Part shown: piece after piece, positions 4,227 to 5,026 of the stretch
How the letters are laid out: each line of letters begins with the position of its first letter
Numbering within the stretch: the first letter of the stretch is position 1
Assembly (NCBI GenBank): GCA_005792225.1
Contig: SXSP01000506.1
Coordinates: 1-5,026 of the forward strand
Reading direction: 5' to 3'
DNA: 5,026 nucleotides
Source: Bdellovibrionales bacterium
GTDB lineage: Bacteria; Bdellovibrionota; Bdellovibrionia; Bdellovibrionales; JAMPXM01
Translations under genes and position numbers: made by a program
The notes under the pieces: generated by a model
Database searches by the model: none
Told to the model about the DNA's origin: nothing
What the model saw: only the letters and a program-made list of their open reading frames with translations

Positions 4227-5026
4227 TCATTTCTTGGTTTTGATGATCCTGTCCACCTTGTCTTGATAGGCCTTGATCAAGGGGCTCGCTTTTAACGTTC
4301 CGGCATACTTTTTTAAGAGGTCTCGTTGCTCATCTGTGAGTTCACGGGGCACGTCGATGACCACGCGGACTAACATGTCGCCGGTACCTGGACCTTCGAC
4401 CGAGGCGAAGCCTTTACTCTTCAGGCGGAAAATTTGTCCCGATGGTGTTCCCGGAGGAATCTTCAGCGAAGCCTTGCCCGTCAACGTCGGAATCTCGGCG
4501 GTCGTACCCATCACCGCATCGATATAGGAAATTGGAAGATCCAAGTGCACGTCATTGTCGACTCGCTTAAAGAGCGCGTGATCTTGAATATTGATGATGA
4601 CGTAGAGATCGCCCGCCGTGTTTCCCGATGGCGGGGCATCACCCTCGCCACGGAGCTTTAAGCGTTGCCCGGCCTTCACGCCGGCAGGCACGGTGATGGC
4701 AAGTTTCGCGGTCTCTTCCTTACCACCTCTTTGACGAATAAAGCTGATCGTTTTTTCGGTACCCGCCGCGGCCTCTTCGAAACTGATGTTGAGTGTGTAT
4801 CGCAGATCGGCGCCGCGCCCGCGTGCGTTTCCACGTGGACCTGCGGCACCAGGGCGCGCGCGTCCCCCGGCGAAGAGATCGCTGAAGATATCACCGAAAA
4901 TGTCTTGGAAGTTTTCGGGTCCGCCTTGGTTTTGTTGGCCGAAGCCTTCAAAACCCCCGAACCCTCCGAATCCGCCAGCACCTCTGGCAAAACCTTCAAA
5001 GGGATTCGAGCCCGGCTTAAAACCAG
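4227..5026 (-). CDS. DnaJ/CbpA-type (class II) Hsp40 co-chaperone, C-terminal part (cut by window edge)
   Basis: Hsp40 co-chaperones deliver clients to DnaK and stimulate its ATPase. The frame is open from the right edge at 5024 to the TGA at 4229-4227, giving 265 residues. The J domain with its HPD motif lies beyond the edge. What is visible: a G/F-rich linker (roughly the first 35 residues, repeated G-G-F and G-F-E), then ENFQDIFGDIFSDLF, a short R/G-rich stretch, and substrate-binding domain I starting DLRYTLNISFEEAAAGTEK. The CxxCxGxG zinc-finger repeats of class I DnaJ are absent: IRQRGG runs straight into LAITVPAGVKAGQRLKLRGE, as in CbpA-type proteins. Domain II follows (VHLDLPISYIDAVMGTTAEI, KIPPGTPSGQIFRLKSKG) and ends with DEQRDLLKKY and a basic tail. 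The GTG at 4691-4689 is an internal codon, not a start, because the family match continues upstream of it. It is probably co-transcribed with the lipoprotein gene nine bases downstream. Calling it dnaJ or cbpA needs the missing N-terminus. Confidence 0.93.
   Translation of the reverse strand, partial: GFKPGSNPFEGFARGAGGFGGFGGFEGFGQQNQGGPENFQDIFGDIFSDLFAGGRARPGAAGPRGNARGRGADLRYTLNISFEEAAAGTEKTISFIRQRGGKEETAKLAITVPAGVKAGQRLKLRGEGDAPPSGNTAGDLYVIINIQDHALFKRVDNDVHLDLPISYIDAVMGTTAEIPTLTGKASLKIPPGTPSGQIFRLKSKGFASVEGPGTGDMLVRVVIDVPRELTDEQRDLLKKYAGTLKASPLIKAYQDKVDRIIKTKK

Noticed and set aside
4227..4691. DnaJ C-terminal fragment read as a complete 154-residue gene starting at GTG 4691
   Set aside because: The same frame stays open to the right edge and encodes the G/F linker and substrate-binding domain I, so the GTG is an internal valine codon.
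4676..4999. A 107-codon open frame on the minus strand covering the same bases as the DnaJ G/F region
   Set aside because: The DnaJ-family match is in another frame and continues unbroken from 5024 to 4227; this frame yields low-complexity Arg/Pro/Ala sequence with no family resemblance.

Overview
All five protein-coding genes lie on the minus strand, so the window reads from right to left. It looks like a conserved housekeeping block for protein quality control and stress response in a Gram-negative bacterium. The strongest group signals are an SpII-type lipoprotein, two DksA-family RNA polymerase factors, a zinc-finger-less DnaJ and Lon. The gene set and the form of the DksA-like proteins suggest a Bdellovibrio-like or other delta-proteobacterial-type organism. 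That placement is an inference; nothing in the window proves it.

Layout in transcription order. (1) 5026-4227: the C-terminal 265 residues of a DnaJ/CbpA-type co-chaperone, with its J domain beyond the window edge. (2) 4217-2253: a 654-residue lipoprotein with N-terminal TPR-like helices and a C-terminal periplasmic-binding-protein fold, the architecture of the penicillin-binding protein activator LpoA. It starts 9 nt after the dnaJ-like stop and ends at a strong intrinsic terminator (2243-2217). (3) 2062-1649: a DksA/TraR-family protein that has lost three of the four zinc cysteines, preceded by a leader rich in inverted repeats. (4) 1296-937: a short DksA-family protein with an intact four-cysteine zinc finger and an intact D-x-x-D-x-A coiled-coil tip, followed by a strong terminator (907-876). 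(5) 593-1: the N-terminal 197 residues of the ATP-dependent protease Lon, cut by the left edge.

The dnaJ-like and lipoprotein genes look co-transcribed. The two DksA-type genes and lon each have their own upstream gap of 190-350 nt and are probably separate transcription units. The gaps hold no convincing extra gene. They do contain terminators, small inverted repeats and, just before lon, a hairpin that would bury the ribosome-binding site.

I see no mobile element, CRISPR array, tRNA or rRNA, and no clear sign of a new defence or biosynthetic system. The most useful leads are the candidate RNA thermometer at the lon start, the side-by-side zinc and zinc-less DksA paralogues, and the coupling of an LpoA-like lipoprotein to a DnaJ.
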